This document shows positions 47,121 through 58,167 of a DNA stretch of 64,000 nt, one piece after another. The notes under the pieces were generated by a model. It was not told the DNA's origin, did no database searches, and worked only from the letters and a program-made list of their open reading frames with translations. Every line of letters starts with the position of its first letter. The stretch's first letter is position 1. The translations under genes were made by a program, and so were the position numbers. This stretch comes from Pragia fontium DSM 5563 = ATCC 49100 (GTDB lineage Bacteria; Pseudomonadota; Gammaproteobacteria; Enterobacterales; Enterobacteriaceae), in the NCBI RefSeq assembly GCF_900112475.1, contig NZ_FOLW01000006.1, positions 169,034-233,033 on the forward strand, written 5' to 3'.

Positions 47121-48044
47121 ATGAGCACAACTGCATCGCCAAGCCAGAAAGAACAATACAACCTCAATAAGCTTCATAAGCGATTACGTCGCAATGTTGG
47201 TGAAGCGATTGCTGATTTTTCAATGATCGAAGATGGCGATCGCATCATGGTGTGCCTGTCTGGTGGAAAAGACAGTTACACCATGCTGGATATCCTACAA
47301 AATCTACAGCGAAGTGCGCCGATCAGTTTTGAGCTGATCGCAGTGAACCTAGATCAAAAACAACCTGGGTTTCCTGAACATGTTTTGCCTGAATATCTGA
47401 AATCTCTGGGTATTGAATATAAAATTGTTGAAGAGAATACTTACGGTATCGTAAAGGAAAAGATTCCTGAAGGTAAAACCACCTGTTCACTGTGTTCGCG
47501 TCTGCGCCGTGGCATTCTCTACCGCACCGCCAGTGAACTTGGGGCGACCAAAATCGCGTTGGGTCATCACCGCGACGATATCCTACAAACCTTATTCCTG
47601 AATATGTTCTATGGTGGCAAGCTGAAAGGTATGCCACCTAAATTGATGAGCGATGACGGCAAGCACATTGTGATTCGCCCATTAGCCTACTGTCGGGAAA
47701 AAGACATCGAACGCTATGCCGAGGCAAAAGCCTTCCCTATCATTCCATGTAACCTGTGTGGTTCTCAGCCAAACTTACAGCGTCAAGTAATTAAGGATAT
47801 GCTCAGAGATTGGGATCGCCGTTATCCCGGCAGAATAGAAACCATGTTTAGCGCCATGCAAAATGTGGTTCCATCCCACCTGTGCGACCGCGAATTATTT
47901 GATTTTGCTGCCATACAACAAGGTATGCCGGTAGTTCACGGCGGTGATTTAGCCTTCGATAGAGAAGAATTACCAATGCAGCCGGTCGGGTTTACCCCTG
48001 AGGATAATGACGAGCTGGGTATTGACGTCGTTGAAGTGAAATAA
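47121..48044 (+). CDS. ttcA: tRNA 2-thiocytidine biosynthesis protein TtcA
   Basis: A 307-residue PP-loop enzyme that thiolates cytidine 32 of some tRNAs with an iron-sulfur cluster. It shows the PP-loop [12 protein letters not shown] (about 50) and the two cluster Cys pairs, CSLC (about 120) and CNLC (about 211). The length fits E. coli TtcA (311). It converges with zntB, with which it is also linked in E. coli. Confidence 0.97.
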   Translation: MSTTASPSQKEQYNLNKLHKRLRRNVGEAIADFSMIEDGDRIMVCLSGGKDSYTMLDILQNLQRSAPISFELIAVNLDQKQPGFPEHVLPEYLKSLGIEYKIVEENTYGIVKEKIPEGKTTCSLCSRLRRGILYRTASELGATKIALGHHRDDILQTLFLNMFYGGKLKGMPPKLMSDDGKHIVIRPLAYCREKDIERYAEAKAFPIIPCNLCGSQPNLQRQVIKDMLRDWDRRYPGRIETMFSAMQNVVPSHLCDRELFDFAAIQQGMPVVHGGDLAFDREELPMQPVGFTPEDNDELGIDVVEVK

Positions 48045-48051
48045 TCGTGAA

Positions 48052-48082
48052 GCTGGCCGAATTCGCTGAAAATTCGGCCAGC
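48052..48082. terminator. Hairpin between converging ttcA and zntB
   Basis: A perfect 12-bp stem GCTGGCCGAATT and AATTCGGCCAGC with a 7-base loop, directly after the ttcA stop and before the zntB stop. No T run follows on either strand, but position and stability suggest a shared 3' end. Confidence 0.7.
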
Positions 48083-48093
48083 GATAATCATAC

Positions 48094-49086
48094 CTAGAGC
48101 CACTTTCGGCGTTTAAACCACCACAGAATTCCCGCTACTACCGACACCAGACAAATACAAAAAATAGTAAATGCGCCGTGTTTATCACCACCCGGAATAC
48201 CACCAAGGTTGACGCCAAACAATCCGGTCAAGAAGGTTGCCGGCAGGAAAAGCATCGCCATTAACGACATAGTGTAAGTTCGGCGGTTCATCGCATCCGC
48301 CAGCAATGCGTTAATTTCATCCACAATTACCGCAGTACGGGCAATAGTCGCATCTAAATCATCTAAGCCACGCCCTAAACGCTCAGCAATATCCTGCATT
48401 CGATGCCGATCGTCATTACTCATCCACGGTAAACGCTCACTGGCTAAGCGAGAGAAAACATCCCGCTGTGGCATTAAGTGACGGCGTAACACAATTAATT
48501 GTTTACGGATTAAAGCAATGACGCCTCTGCCAGGTACCGCTCTATCCAGTAAACCATCTTCCAGTTCAATAACCTGACCGTGAATATCATCGATAAAATC
48601 ACTGACCTGATCGGTTAATGAGTCTAAAATATCCACCAGCCAGTCGCCGCTATGGGTCGGCCCCGCATTCTTTCCTAACTCAGCCACCACATCATCAATT
48701 GCCTGCACGGGACGATGACGGGTCGACACAATCAGATTATCAGTAATAAAGACACGCAGAGTAACCAGAGGATCGGGAATGGATTCACTGTTAAGATTAA
48801 TACTGCGTAAAATAATCAATGTGCCATCTCCCTGGCGGGACACCCGCGGACGACAGCTTTCACCAGACAATGCCTCTTTAAAGCTATCGGGCAGCAATTC
48901 CGTATTATTCAACCACGCCATACTTTCTGGCTGTTCATAATCCAGATGCAGCCAACAAGGTTGTGCTGCCGTCCCTTCCGTCTTATCAGTTATCGGTAAA
49001 ATCCCACCTTTTCCGTCTAGCTGATAGGCATGTATTGTCTGAGTAACCGCTAATTGCTTACCGGTAACTTTATCCACATTTATCAC
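48094..49086 (-). CDS. zntB: Zinc transporter ZntB (CorA family)
   Basis: A 330-residue pentameric zinc transporter with a large cytoplasmic domain (1-265) and two C-terminal helices. The signature is GVNLGGIPGG (about 290-300), a variant of the CorA GMN motif that is normal in ZntB. The second helix and a basic C-terminus (WWFKRRKWL) follow. In E. coli ZntB imports zinc with protons. It is convergent with ttcA. Confidence 0.96.
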   Translation of the reverse strand: MINVDKVTGKQLAVTQTIHAYQLDGKGGILPITDKTEGTAAQPCWLHLDYEQPESMAWLNNTELLPDSFKEALSGESCRPRVSRQGDGTLIILRSINLNSESIPDPLVTLRVFITDNLIVSTRHRPVQAIDDVVAELGKNAGPTHSGDWLVDILDSLTDQVSDFIDDIHGQVIELEDGLLDRAVPGRGVIALIRKQLIVLRRHLMPQRDVFSRLASERLPWMSNDDRHRMQDIAERLGRGLDDLDATIARTAVIVDEINALLADAMNRRTYTMSLMAMLFLPATFLTGLFGVNLGGIPGGDKHGAFTIFCICLVSVVAGILWWFKRRKWL

Positions 49087-49136
49087 CTTTTATTCTTAAC
49101 TACCTGATAATCTTTCATTATTAATAAAATATAGAC

Positions 49137-49559
49137 CTAAGCGCGCCTTTTATCCAGAACTGCAGTGGTCAAACGGGAGATGCAGCAGAGCTTGTCTGCT
49201 TCATCATAAATTTTAATTTCCCAAACCTGATGGCTGCGACCGACATGGATGGCAGTACACACGCCGCGCACCGAGCCCTGTTTAGCGGCGCGAACGTGAT
49301 TGGCATTAATATCAATCCCCACCACTTGCGCATCCCCTTCACAGCATAACCAACCGGCAACGGAACCCAAGGTTTCGGCCAGAACAACCGAAGCACCACC
49401 ATGCAGCAAACCAAAGGCTTGAATGGTTCGATGATCCACGGGCATCGTTGCTTCCAACGTATTTTCGGTACATTTGGTATACACAATACCAAGATGCTCC
49501 ATCATGGTACCTTGAGATATTTGGTTCAGTTCGCTTAGTGATTTTTGACGTTTCCACAT
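49137..49559 (-). CDS. menI: 1,4-dihydroxy-2-naphthoyl-CoA hydrolase (hotdog thioesterase)
   Basis: A 140-residue hotdog-fold thioesterase close to E. coli YdiI/MenI, which frees DHNA in menaquinone synthesis. It shows LEATMPVDHRTIQAFGLLHG (about 38-57) and GASVVLAETLGS with the catalytic Glu (about 66), and ends in RLTTAVLDKR. It starts 34 bases after ydiJ stops and is probably in one operon with it, as in E. coli. Confidence 0.95.
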   Translation of the reverse strand: MWKRQKSLSELNQISQGTMMEHLGIVYTKCTENTLEATMPVDHRTIQAFGLLHGGASVVLAETLGSVAGWLCCEGDAQVVGIDINANHVRAAKQGSVRGVCTAIHVGRSHQVWEIKIYDEADKLCCISRLTTAVLDKRRA

Positions 49560-49593
49560 AGCCTAATTCATCCTATTTTATATCGATAAAATG

Positions 49594-52500
49594 TTATACC
49601 AGTTCAAGCAGCGCCTGAAGAGGATGCTTCAGTACTACGTTATCAAATCGCTTCACCTGACTGCGGCACGAATATCCGGTAGCCAAACAGCGGCTGGCAT
49701 TTTTACTGTTCAACGCTTTTTGCCAGGATAAAGCGTAAATACCGGCAGAGTTTTGCTGGTTATCCGCTTCATGCCCATAAGTTCCGGCCATACCACAGCA
49801 ACCGAGACTCACATTATCCAGCTGAGCACCAAAATGGCTAAATACGGTTTGCCACTGCTTACCGCTGGCAGGCAATGCGGTACTCTCGGTACAATGGCTA
49901 AACAGATACCATGTTTCCTGAGCTGCGCTCTTTGACGGAAAACGCGTAAGCTGAGTCAGCATCCACTCATGGACCAGTTGAACCTGAAAATCCCCTCTTT
50001 CCGCGCCCAGTATTTGATTGTACTCATCGCGGTAGCACAGTACCAAAGCGGGATCGACCCCAACCATAGGAATGTCCAGTTTGGCCACTCGATTAAGCAT
50101 ATCAGCGGTGCGTTTAGCGGTTTTGGCAAACTGATGCAAAAATCCTTTGATATGCTGAGCCTTACCGTTAGGGCTAAACGGCAGCAGGACTGGCTTCATC
50201 CCTAATTTTTCAACCAAGTGAATAAAGTCGGCCACCACTTTGGCATCGTAATAGCTGGTAAAAGGATCCTGCACCACTAAAACATAGTCTTGTTTAGCCT
50301 GTGCATTCAAACCTTCCAGCTGTTCCAACGTCATTTGGCAGGCGGTATGCCCCTGTAGCTGCTGCTTCAACGTTGGTGTAGACAGCAACGGTAGATTGAC
50401 CATACCGATGCTTTTCTCCCCCAGCGTTTGTACCCACGGCTGACGGATAAAGAAGTTAAACACGCCGGGGGCTTTTGCCATCAATGGTGCATAATTTTCC
50501 ACCGAGGCCACCATATAGTCTCTGACGGGACGAAAATAGCGAGTATGGTAAAGCTGTAAAAAACGTGAGCGGAAAGCCGGTACATCAATTTTAATTGGGC
50601 ACTGCGTCGAGCAGGCTTTACAGGCCAGACAGCCCGCCATTGACTGCTTCACCTCATGGGAGAAATCATATTCCCCCTGACGTTTACGCCAGCCATTTTT
50701 CGTTTTATCCAACAGGCTACGCCAACTCAAGCGTTTTTCCGTTAGCTGTTTTTCAATCTCTAATGGGTCAATGCCTTGTTCGGTCAATAAGCGCAGCCAT
50801 TCACGCACCAGCGTCGCTCGCCCCTTCGGTGAATGAACTCGATTAGCGCTGACCTTCATTGATGGGCACATTGGGCTGTTAGCGTCAAAATTAAAACACA
50901 GACCGTTACCATTACACTCCATCGCCCCTTTAAATGAGGTACGAACCGCTAATGGAATCAGACGATCGTAAGTGCCGCGTTTTACTGCATCAACTTTAAA
51001 TACCGCATCGTCACGCCCCATTGGCGGACAAATTTTACCCGGATTCAAACGATTATTCGGGTCAAAGGCCCCTTTGATTCGACGTAATTCGTCATACAGC
51101 TCCGCGCCAAAAAACGCCGGACTGTATTCAGCACGAAAGCCTTTACCGTGTTCTCCCCACAGCAATCCACCATATTTAGCCGTGAGTTCGACAATCTGGT
51201 CAGAAAGCTGCTTCATCAGCATCTCTTGCTGTGGATCGCACATATCTAAGGCCGGTCTGACGTGCAGCACACCCGCATCAACGTGACCGAACATGCCGTA
51301 AGCTAAATTGTGGCTATCCAACAGCGCACGGAATTCGACAATATAATCCGCCAGATGCTCAGGAGGCACACAGGTATCTTCTGCAAAGGGTATCGGTTTG
51401 GCTAATCCTTTGGCATTACCCAATAACCCTACGGCCTTTTTACGCATGCCATAAATACGTTCAATATCTGCCAGATCGTTGCATAGCTGATAGCCAATAA
51501 TCCCGGCTTCATCATTCGCCATCAGCTGATCTAGTCTGGCGCAAAGCGACTCAACCTGCTGAGTGATTAATGCCAGATCATCGCCGGCAAATTCAACAAT
51601 GTTCAATCCCTGCATATCTTTACCGGGGATATCGGTAATCAGATTTTTAACCGATTCCCAAACAATATCTTCCCGCGCCAGATTAAACACTTTGGAGTCA
51701 ACGGTTTCCACCGACAGCGCCTGCGCTTCAACCATCAACGGGGCATTTCTCAATGCAGAATCAAAACTATCATATTTGATATTCACTAAACGGCGCACCG
51801 CCGGTAATGGCGTAATATTTAAGCGAGCTTCAGTAATCAGCGCCAATGACCCTTCTGAACCGGTTAAAATGCGCGTTAGATCGAAAGTCTGTAAGTCATC
51901 GCTAAAAACGTGCTTCAAATCGTAGCCGGTTAAAAAGCGGTTCAGTTTAGGAAACTTATCGAGAATTAATTGACGCTGCTGACGACAGCGCTCTAACACG
52001 GTTTGATAGATTTTTCCGGCCTGAGTTTGCTGAGCGGCAAGCTGTTCAGCCATCGCCACCGGCATAGGATATGTATCCAATAATTCGCCATTAAGCAGTA
52101 CGTTTCTCAAACCCAAAACGTGATCGGACGTTTTACCGTAAACTAACGATCCCTGACCGGACGCATCGGTATTAATCATGCCGCCTAACGTCGCCCGGTT
52201 GCTGGTTGATAACTCCGGCGAGAAAAAATAGCCATGAGGCTTGAGATACTGATTAAGCTGATCTTTCACTACCCCAGCTTCAACCCGCACCCATCCCTGT
52301 TCCAGATTTAGCTCCAGAATACGGTTCATATAGCGCGACATATCGACCACAATACCGTCATTCAGAGACTGGCCGTTGGTACCGGTTCCGCCACCTCTTG
52401 GCGCAAAGGTAATGGTGGAAAAGCGCGCTTCGTTAGCGGTACGAGTAATCAGCACCACATCGGCGGTAGAACGAGGAAACACAATAGCCTGCGGTAACAA

Positions 52501-52647
52501 CTGATAAATACTGTTATCCGTCGCCATCGTCAGACGATCGGCATAGTGCGTTGCCACATCACCACTAAACCCTGATTGTTTCAATGCGTCTAAATACGCT
52601 TGAACCAATGCATCAACGCCCGGTGCCTGCTTTAGCTGTGGAATCAT
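49594..52647 (-). CDS. ydiJ: FAD-linked/iron-sulfur oxidoreductase YdiJ (D-2-hydroxyglutarate dehydrogenase type)
   Basis: A 1017-residue fusion of an FAD-binding oxidase domain (about 20-500) and a C-terminal iron-sulfur domain. It shows the FAD motif FAPRGGGTGTNGQSL (about 82-96), HVDAGVLHVRP, and the cluster motif CLACKACSTQCPIKIDVPAF (about 673-692). Cysteine-rich segments near the C-terminus (SLGCCGMAGTYG) are CCG-type domains of the GlpC/LutA kind. E. coli YdiJ has been linked to D-2-hydroxyglutarate oxidation. Length matches E. coli (1018). Confidence 0.95.
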   Translation of the reverse strand: MIPQLKQAPGVDALVQAYLDALKQSGFSGDVATHYADRLTMATDNSIYQLLPQAIVFPRSTADVVLITRTANEARFSTITFAPRGGGTGTNGQSLNDGIVVDMSRYMNRILELNLEQGWVRVEAGVVKDQLNQYLKPHGYFFSPELSTSNRATLGGMINTDASGQGSLVYGKTSDHVLGLRNVLLNGELLDTYPMPVAMAEQLAAQQTQAGKIYQTVLERCRQQRQLILDKFPKLNRFLTGYDLKHVFSDDLQTFDLTRILTGSEGSLALITEARLNITPLPAVRRLVNIKYDSFDSALRNAPLMVEAQALSVETVDSKVFNLAREDIVWESVKNLITDIPGKDMQGLNIVEFAGDDLALITQQVESLCARLDQLMANDEAGIIGYQLCNDLADIERIYGMRKKAVGLLGNAKGLAKPIPFAEDTCVPPEHLADYIVEFRALLDSHNLAYGMFGHVDAGVLHVRPALDMCDPQQEMLMKQLSDQIVELTAKYGGLLWGEHGKGFRAEYSPAFFGAELYDELRRIKGAFDPNNRLNPGKICPPMGRDDAVFKVDAVKRGTYDRLIPLAVRTSFKGAMECNGNGLCFNFDANSPMCPSMKVSANRVHSPKGRATLVREWLRLLTEQGIDPLEIEKQLTEKRLSWRSLLDKTKNGWRKRQGEYDFSHEVKQSMAGCLACKACSTQCPIKIDVPAFRSRFLQLYHTRYFRPVRDYMVASVENYAPLMAKAPGVFNFFIRQPWVQTLGEKSIGMVNLPLLSTPTLKQQLQGHTACQMTLEQLEGLNAQAKQDYVLVVQDPFTSYYDAKVVADFIHLVEKLGMKPVLLPFSPNGKAQHIKGFLHQFAKTAKRTADMLNRVAKLDIPMVGVDPALVLCYRDEYNQILGAERGDFQVQLVHEWMLTQLTRFPSKSAAQETWYLFSHCTESTALPASGKQWQTVFSHFGAQLDNVSLGCCGMAGTYGHEADNQQNSAGIYALSWQKALNSKNASRCLATGYSCRSQVKRFDNVVLKHPLQALLELV

Positions 52648-52970
52648 AGTGATTAATCTCTTTTGCTATTTTTTATTATATTTTAAACATTACTCACCAA
52701 TCTTACGATCGGCTACTTATCTGCCAGTCCAACGGACTAAACTAGCATACAGAGTTATCGTTTGCGTAGCCCATTGATAAAATTAATCACAACCTACCGG
52801 CCATCGCCCTCTTCAGAATAAAAAAACTCAGTATTTAGCTCTCGAATGGCGCTTTATTCCAGCAATTAAACGATATTTATCAGTTTATTAATTCTAATGG
52901 CGTAATAACCATTCATACCCGATAATATAACTCAGTTATTCGCCTTTTTATTTCATAATGAGCTCAGCCC
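52648..52970. other. Divergent promoter region between ydiJ and ydiK
   Basis: About 323 bases, AT-rich, with no gene evident. It should carry the promoters for ydiJ (leftward) and ydiK (rightward). Confidence 0.45.
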
Positions 52971-54071
52971 ATGACCGAACCCCATAAGCGTTACGATCTT
53001 GCCCGTCTGATATTCGGAATACTGTTTATTGTTATTCTGATTCTTGCCTGTTTCTGGGTTGTTCAGCCGTTTATTCTTGGCTTTACCTGGGCTGGCATGG
53101 TGGTTATTGCCACTTGGCCACTGTTGCTAAAAGTACAGACAATGACCTGGGGTAAGCGGATGCCTGCCGTTATCATTATGACACTCTTGTTGATACTGGT
53201 GTTTGTCTTACCGTTTGGCCTGGTGATCAACAGTATTGTTGATAACAGCGGTCAGTTGGTTGATTGGGTATCCAAGCCGGACAATTGGCATATTCCTAAA
53301 CTGGTTTGGCTGGAAGATATTCCAATGGTTGGCGAACGATTATATAAAGGCTGGCAATCCCTCACTGCTGACAACGGCAAAGCACTGGTTGCCAGCGTAC
53401 AGCCGTATGCCGGAGCAACCACCACCTGGTTTGTCTCTCAGGTCGCCCACGTTGGGCGCTTTATGCTGCACGGTACATTGATGGTAGTGTTTAGCGCCAT
53501 TCTATATTACAAAGGCGAAGCGGTCGCCAAAGGCATTCGCCATTTTGCTTTACGGCTAGCGGCATCACGCGGTGAGTCAGCGGTGATCCTCGGTGCACAA
53601 GCCATCCGCGCCGTTGCTCTTGGGGTGGTTGTTACTGCCTTAGTACAGGCGCTGCTGGGCGGCATTGGTCTGGCGGTAGCGGGAATTTCCTATGCCACGC
53701 TGTTAACCGTATTAATGTTTATCTGCTGTTTGGCACAAATTGGCCCTTCTCTGATTCTGTTCCCTTCGGTTATCTGGCTCTATTGGACTGGCGATAACAC
53801 TTGGGCCACCGTCTTGCTGGTCTGGAGCTGTATCGTCGTCTCTTTGGACAATGTACTGCGCCCAGCATTAATTCGTATGGGTGCCGACTTGCCACTGCTG
53901 CTGATTCTGTCCGGCGTTATTGGTGGATTACTGGCCTTCGGCATGATTGGTCTGTTTATCGGCCCGGTGGTACTGGCGGTTTCTTATCGTCTCATTTCAG
54001 CCTGGATGGACGAAGTTCCTGAACCTACAGAGCAACTGCCGGATTTACCACCAAGCATAAACAAAGAATAA
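52971..54071 (+). CDS. ydiK: AI-2E-family membrane transporter YdiK
   Basis: A 366-residue inner-membrane protein with about eight helices (for example LIFGILFIVILILACFWVV at 13-31), in the AI-2 exporter/TqsA-like family. The C-terminal half (LPLLLILSGVIGGLLAFGMI, then GLFIGPVVLAVSYRL) is the conserved core. Substrate is unknown. Divergent from ydiJ, as in E. coli. The ATG at 52971 has no strong ribosome site. Confidence 0.94.
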   Translation: MTEPHKRYDLARLIFGILFIVILILACFWVVQPFILGFTWAGMVVIATWPLLLKVQTMTWGKRMPAVIIMTLLLILVFVLPFGLVINSIVDNSGQLVDWVSKPDNWHIPKLVWLEDIPMVGERLYKGWQSLTADNGKALVASVQPYAGATTTWFVSQVAHVGRFMLHGTLMVVFSAILYYKGEAVAKGIRHFALRLAASRGESAVILGAQAIRAVALGVVVTALVQALLGGIGLAVAGISYATLLTVLMFICCLAQIGPSLILFPSVIWLYWTGDNTWATVLLVWSCIVVSLDNVLRPALIRMGADLPLLLILSGVIGGLLAFGMIGLFIGPVVLAVSYRLISAWMDEVPEPTEQLPDLPPSINKE

Positions 54072-54102
54072 CGCTTCGTTATTTAGAACCCGCTCTTTCC
54101 AT

Positions 54103-54134
54103 AAAAAAAGCCACGCAATATGCGTGGCTTTTTT
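54103..54134. terminator. Bidirectional terminator between ydiK and ppsA
   Basis: An AAAAAAGCCACGCA and TGCGTGGCTTTTTT hairpin with a 3-base loop and runs of A and T on the two sides. It serves converging ydiK and ppsA. Confidence 0.93.
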
Positions 54135-54150
54135 ACCATCAAAACTCACC

Positions 54151-56541
54151 CTATACCGTCGCGGTGCTTTGCTCCGCCAAGGCAACCCAGGTTTTAATCA
54201 CCGTATCAGGATTTAGCGAAATACTATCGATTCCCTGCTCCATCAGCCATGCGGCAAAATCTTCATGATCTGAAGGCCCTTGACCGCAGATACCAACGTA
54301 TTTACCCTGCTTTTTGGCCGCTTTAATGGCCATCGACAACAGCGCTTTCACCGCCTCGTTACGCTCATCAAACAGCGTTGATACCACGCCTGAGTCGCGA
54401 TCCAGCCCCAGCGTAAGCTGAGTCATATCGTTGGAACCAATGGAGAAACCATCGAAATGGGCAAGAAATTGCTCGGCCAACAACGCATTAGATGGTATTT
54501 CACACATCATAATTACTTTGAGGCCATTCTGTCCGCGCTTCAACCCTTCATCAGCTAAACGGTCAACGACCGCTTTCGCTTGCTCAACGGTTCGCACAAA
54601 CGGAATCATGATTTCAACGTTGGTTAGCCCCATCTTATTACGCACGCGTTTTACCGCTTCGCACTCCAGCGCAAAACAGTCTTTAAAGTCGTCGGAAATA
54701 TAGCGACCGGCACCACGGAACCCCAGCATTGGGTTTTCCTCATGCGGTTCATAGCGGCTACCACCAACCAAGTTAGCGTATTCATTCGACTTAAAGTCGG
54801 AGAGTCGCACAATCACCCGCTTCGGCCAGAAAGCGGCGGCCAGAGTTGCAATACCTTCCGACAGACGACCAACGTAGAACTCCACCGGGTCATCATAACC
54901 GATCATCAGTTCGCGAATTTCCTGCTTCACCGACTCTTCCTGCTGGTCAAACTCCAGCAGCGCTCTCGGATGCACACCTATCATACGATTAATAATAAAT
55001 TCCAGACGAGCTAGCCCTACGCCTTCATTCGGTAAACGGGCAAAGTCAAACGCGCGATCCGGGTTACCCACGTTCATCATAATCTTCAACGGAATTTCCG
55101 GCAGTTTATCCAGTTGAGAGCTCTGCACTTTAAAGTCCAGAATATCCTGATAGATAAACCCAGTGTCGCCCTCGGCACAGGACACCGTCACATATTGACC
55201 TTCATGCAACAATTCAGTGGCATTCCCACAGCCTACCACCGCCGGAATCCCTAACTCTCGAGCGATAATAGCCGCATGGCAGGTGCGACCACCGCGGTTA
55301 GTGACAATCGCCGCCGCGCGTTTCATGATCGGTTCCCAGTCCGGGTCAGTCATATCGGTTACCAATACATCACCCGGTTGAATGCGATCCATCTGACTAA
55401 GATCGGTAATCACCTTCACCGGGCCTGCGCCAATGCGATTTCCGATAGCACGCCCTTCTACCAAGACCTCACCACGTTTATTTAACTGATAACGCTCCAT
55501 AACCTGTTCATTAGAGCGCACGGTTTCTGGACGCGCCTGTACAATATACAACTTGCCGCTATGACCATCTTTAGCCCATTCGATATCCATTGGCCGGCCA
55601 TAGTGCTTTTCAATTAACAACGCCTGATGAGCCAACTGCTCAATTTCATCGTCTCTTAAGCTGTACTGTACCCGATCCTGCTCCGGTACATCTTCAATAC
55701 AAACCTGTTTGCCATGTTCCTGACTGTCAGCATAAACCATGCGAATTTTTTTAGAACCGATCGTACGACGCACAATAGCCGGTTTATTATTTAATAATGT
55801 TGGCTTATGAACGTAAAACTCATCGGGGTTAACCGCCCCTTGAACCACCATCTCACCCAGCCCATAGGCTGAAGTAATAAATACCACCTGGTCAAAACCA
55901 GATTCAGTATCAATGGTAAACATCACCCCAGCCGAAGCCAGATCGGAACGCACCATACGTTGAACGCCCGCAGACAGCGCAACGCCACGATGATCGTATC
56001 CCTGATGTACACGGTAAGAAATGGCCCGATCGTTAAACAACGAAGCAAACACATGCTTAATCGCCACCATGACGGCATCAATACCCTGCACGTTTAAAAA
56101 CGTCTCTTGCTGACCGGCAAACGAAGCATCGGGCATATCTTCGGCGGTGGCGGAAGAACGAACGGCAAAGGAAGCACCGGCATTCCCTTCAGACAGCGTC
56201 TGATAGGCTTGAGCAATCGCCTGCTCCAGTTCCGGCTGGAATGGAGTATCAATAATCCAGCTGCGAATTTGCGTCCCGGCCACAGCCAGCGCATTGACAT
56301 CATCCACATCAATCTGATCGAGCAATTGATAGATGCGCTGATTTACCCCACTTTGCTCAAGAAAGTCATTAAACGCCTGAGCCGTCGTAGCAAAACCATT
56401 AGGAACCGACACGCCCAGATCGCTCAGATTAGTGATCATTTCCCCTAAAGAGGCATTTTTGCCTCCGACACGATCAACATCATGCATTCCCAGTTGGTTA
56501 TACCAAACAACGTTACGTTGATTACTATTGATATCAGGCAT
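54151..56541 (-). CDS. ppsA: Phosphoenolpyruvate synthase
   Basis: A 796-residue enzyme that makes PEP from pyruvate and ATP for gluconeogenesis. It shows the ATP-grasp domain (about 1-350), the swivelling His in [20 protein letters not shown] (His about 425) and the PEP-binding barrel with [20 protein letters not shown] (about 703-722) and [12 protein letters not shown]. The length is close to E. coli (792). It is divergent from its regulator ppsR. Confidence 0.97.
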   Translation of the reverse strand: MPDINSNQRNVVWYNQLGMHDVDRVGGKNASLGEMITNLSDLGVSVPNGFATTAQAFNDFLEQSGVNQRIYQLLDQIDVDDVNALAVAGTQIRSWIIDTPFQPELEQAIAQAYQTLSEGNAGASFAVRSSATAEDMPDASFAGQQETFLNVQGIDAVMVAIKHVFASLFNDRAISYRVHQGYDHRGVALSAGVQRMVRSDLASAGVMFTIDTESGFDQVVFITSAYGLGEMVVQGAVNPDEFYVHKPTLLNNKPAIVRRTIGSKKIRMVYADSQEHGKQVCIEDVPEQDRVQYSLRDDEIEQLAHQALLIEKHYGRPMDIEWAKDGHSGKLYIVQARPETVRSNEQVMERYQLNKRGEVLVEGRAIGNRIGAGPVKVITDLSQMDRIQPGDVLVTDMTDPDWEPIMKRAAAIVTNRGGRTCHAAIIARELGIPAVVGCGNATELLHEGQYVTVSCAEGDTGFIYQDILDFKVQSSQLDKLPEIPLKIMMNVGNPDRAFDFARLPNEGVGLARLEFIINRMIGVHPRALLEFDQQEESVKQEIRELMIGYDDPVEFYVGRLSEGIATLAAAFWPKRVIVRLSDFKSNEYANLVGGSRYEPHEENPMLGFRGAGRYISDDFKDCFALECEAVKRVRNKMGLTNVEIMIPFVRTVEQAKAVVDRLADEGLKRGQNGLKVIMMCEIPSNALLAEQFLAHFDGFSIGSNDMTQLTLGLDRDSGVVSTLFDERNEAVKALLSMAIKAAKKQGKYVGICGQGPSDHEDFAAWLMEQGIDSISLNPDTVIKTWVALAEQSTATV

Positions 56542-56834
56542 TAGAGATGTTCCATTATTGAGTCAATAACACACAAAATAAGTATTGTATTGGACGGGTA
56601 AATATTCCAGATACACATGGCAGCTTACACAGCAATAAACAACTTATGAAATGATTAATCGTTTCCGCATTTAAACTTAGTTTTCTTACACTTATAAATA
56701 GCGCACCTTGTTCGTAAACGCGCTTTTTATGTTCATTTTCAACAATGAATTGGCAATTATTTTATTTATATTGCTGAATAAGATCGGATAATGCTTTTTA
56801 ATTAATGGCACTATTTCATTCACAGGGGAAGGCA

Positions 56835-57656
56835 ATGGAACGTACGGTTTTTTTTATTTCTGACGGCACGGCAATTACCGCCGAAGTCCTAGGGCATGCG
56901 GTGTTATCCCAGTTTCCTATCAGCCTAAACCAGTACACCATTCCTTTTGTGGAGGATGTGGCAAAAGCCAACGAAGTTCGCCAGCAGATTGACGAGCTGT
57001 TTGAACAAACCCAGCTAAAACCCTTGGTGTTTTACTCTATTGTCTCGTCAGATATCCGCGCCATTATTGAGCAAAGTAAAGGTTACTGTCAGAACATTGT
57101 TCAGGCCTTAGTGGCACCGCTACAGCAGGAGTTAAACATTGAACCGCTTCCCTCCGCGCATCGAACCCATGGTTTAACTGAAAGTAACCTTATCAAATAT
57201 GATGCCCGTATTGCCGCGATTGATTACACGCTGGCACACGATGATGGTATTTCGCTACGCAATCTAGAAGACGCTCAGGTTATTCTGTTGGGCGTCTCTC
57301 GCTGTGGCAAAACCCCGACCAGCCTCTATCTGGCCATGCAGTTTGGTATTCGAGCCGCTAACTATCCGTTTACCGCCGACGATATGGATAATATTCAGCT
57401 CCCTCAGGCACTAAAACCGTTTCATCATAAATTGTTCGGCCTGACCATCGATCCGGAACGCCTGTCGGCGATTCGTCAGGAGCGTCGGGAAAATAGCCGC
57501 TACGCCTCACTGCGCCAATGCCGAATGGAAATTGCCGAAGTTGAAGCGCTGTATCGTAAAAACAATATCCGCTTTATTAACAGTACCAACTACTCCGTCG
57601 AGGAAATCTCCACCAAGCTACTGGATATTTTGGGCATGAGTCGAAGGATGTATTAA
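56835..57656 (+). CDS. ppsR: PEP synthase regulatory kinase/phosphorylase PpsR
   Basis: A DUF299/PSRP-family enzyme that inactivates PpsA by ADP-dependent phosphorylation and reactivates it. The start at 56835 ([20 protein letters not shown]) is chosen because of the strong ribosome site AGGGGAAGG and family alignment; an in-frame ATG at 56805 adds ten residues. The P-loop [19 protein letters not shown] (about 145-165) and the C-terminal [17 protein letters not shown] are typical. 273 residues from this start. Confidence 0.96.
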   Translation: MERTVFFISDGTAITAEVLGHAVLSQFPISLNQYTIPFVEDVAKANEVRQQIDELFEQTQLKPLVFYSIVSSDIRAIIEQSKGYCQNIVQALVAPLQQELNIEPLPSAHRTHGLTESNLIKYDARIAAIDYTLAHDDGISLRNLEDAQVILLGVSRCGKTPTSLYLAMQFGIRAANYPFTADDMDNIQLPQALKPFHHKLFGLTIDPERLSAIRQERRENSRYASLRQCRMEIAEVEALYRKNNIRFINSTNYSVEEISTKLLDILGMSRRMY

Positions 57657-57689
57657 GGTTGAAGCTGAAACAGCGAAAGTTTCGTCCAC

Positions 57690-57900
57690 TATCAGTACAG
57701 AGAATAAATTAACGTTGGCGCACGTGTCCGAGCAAAGGGCGTTAGGGCGAACGCCCTCTGCTCGCCCACGCCTTCGCCCCCGAATCCAGGCCACCTACGG
57801 CGGCTCCCCTCCGCCTTCGTTCGGGTTAACGCACCGGCGCTGATTTGCTCCCGACGAAGCAGCGCCTCGCCCATCATCCCTGATGGGCGTGCTCCCTCAC
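57690..57900. other. GC-rich structured intergenic island
   Basis: A 200-base segment much richer in G+C than the flanking intergenic DNA. It contains two perfect hairpins: GGGCGTT-AGGGCG-AACGCCC (57737-57756) and CGCCCATCA-TCCC-TGATGGGCG (57868-57889), plus shorter self-complementary GC blocks. A 61-codon minus-strand frame inside it lacks a family signature. The rest of the ppsR-aroH gap (57901-58103) holds nothing evident. It looks like a repeated element or a structured RNA. Confidence 0.55.
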
Positions 57901-58103
57901 TCAGTTGTCGGCTGAATTCCAGCGCTCAATATAAAAGACCAAAGATAAAACTCACCGAACCCATTTCCTTAACCGAGCCGCATTAAATAACAGCATTTTT
58001 TCTGCCACAAAATCTCGTTACCAATTACCCTAACCTGCAAATTTTAATAAATAGCGACAAATTAATTTCATCCGCTATTTGCATCGATTGTTGTTTCCGT
58101 TAT

Positions 58104-58119
58104 TGTGATATACATCACT
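58104..58119 (+). promoter_or_regulatory. CRP-like site upstream of aroH
   Basis: TGTGA-TATACA-TCACT matches the CRP consensus TGTGA-N6-TCACA at 9 of 10 positions. It ends 48 bases before the aroH ATG. No TrpR-like CTAG palindrome is visible in the gap. Confidence 0.6.
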
Positions 58120-58167
58120 TCCCGGTATCTCGCCGCTGCGAAGACAAGATTTAGAGAATAACGATCA

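Noticed and set aside
57692..57877. Minus-strand 61-codon Arg-rich frame in the GC-rich island
   Set aside because: Composition-driven, no ribosome site, no recognised domain; the island is better explained as a structured or repeated element.
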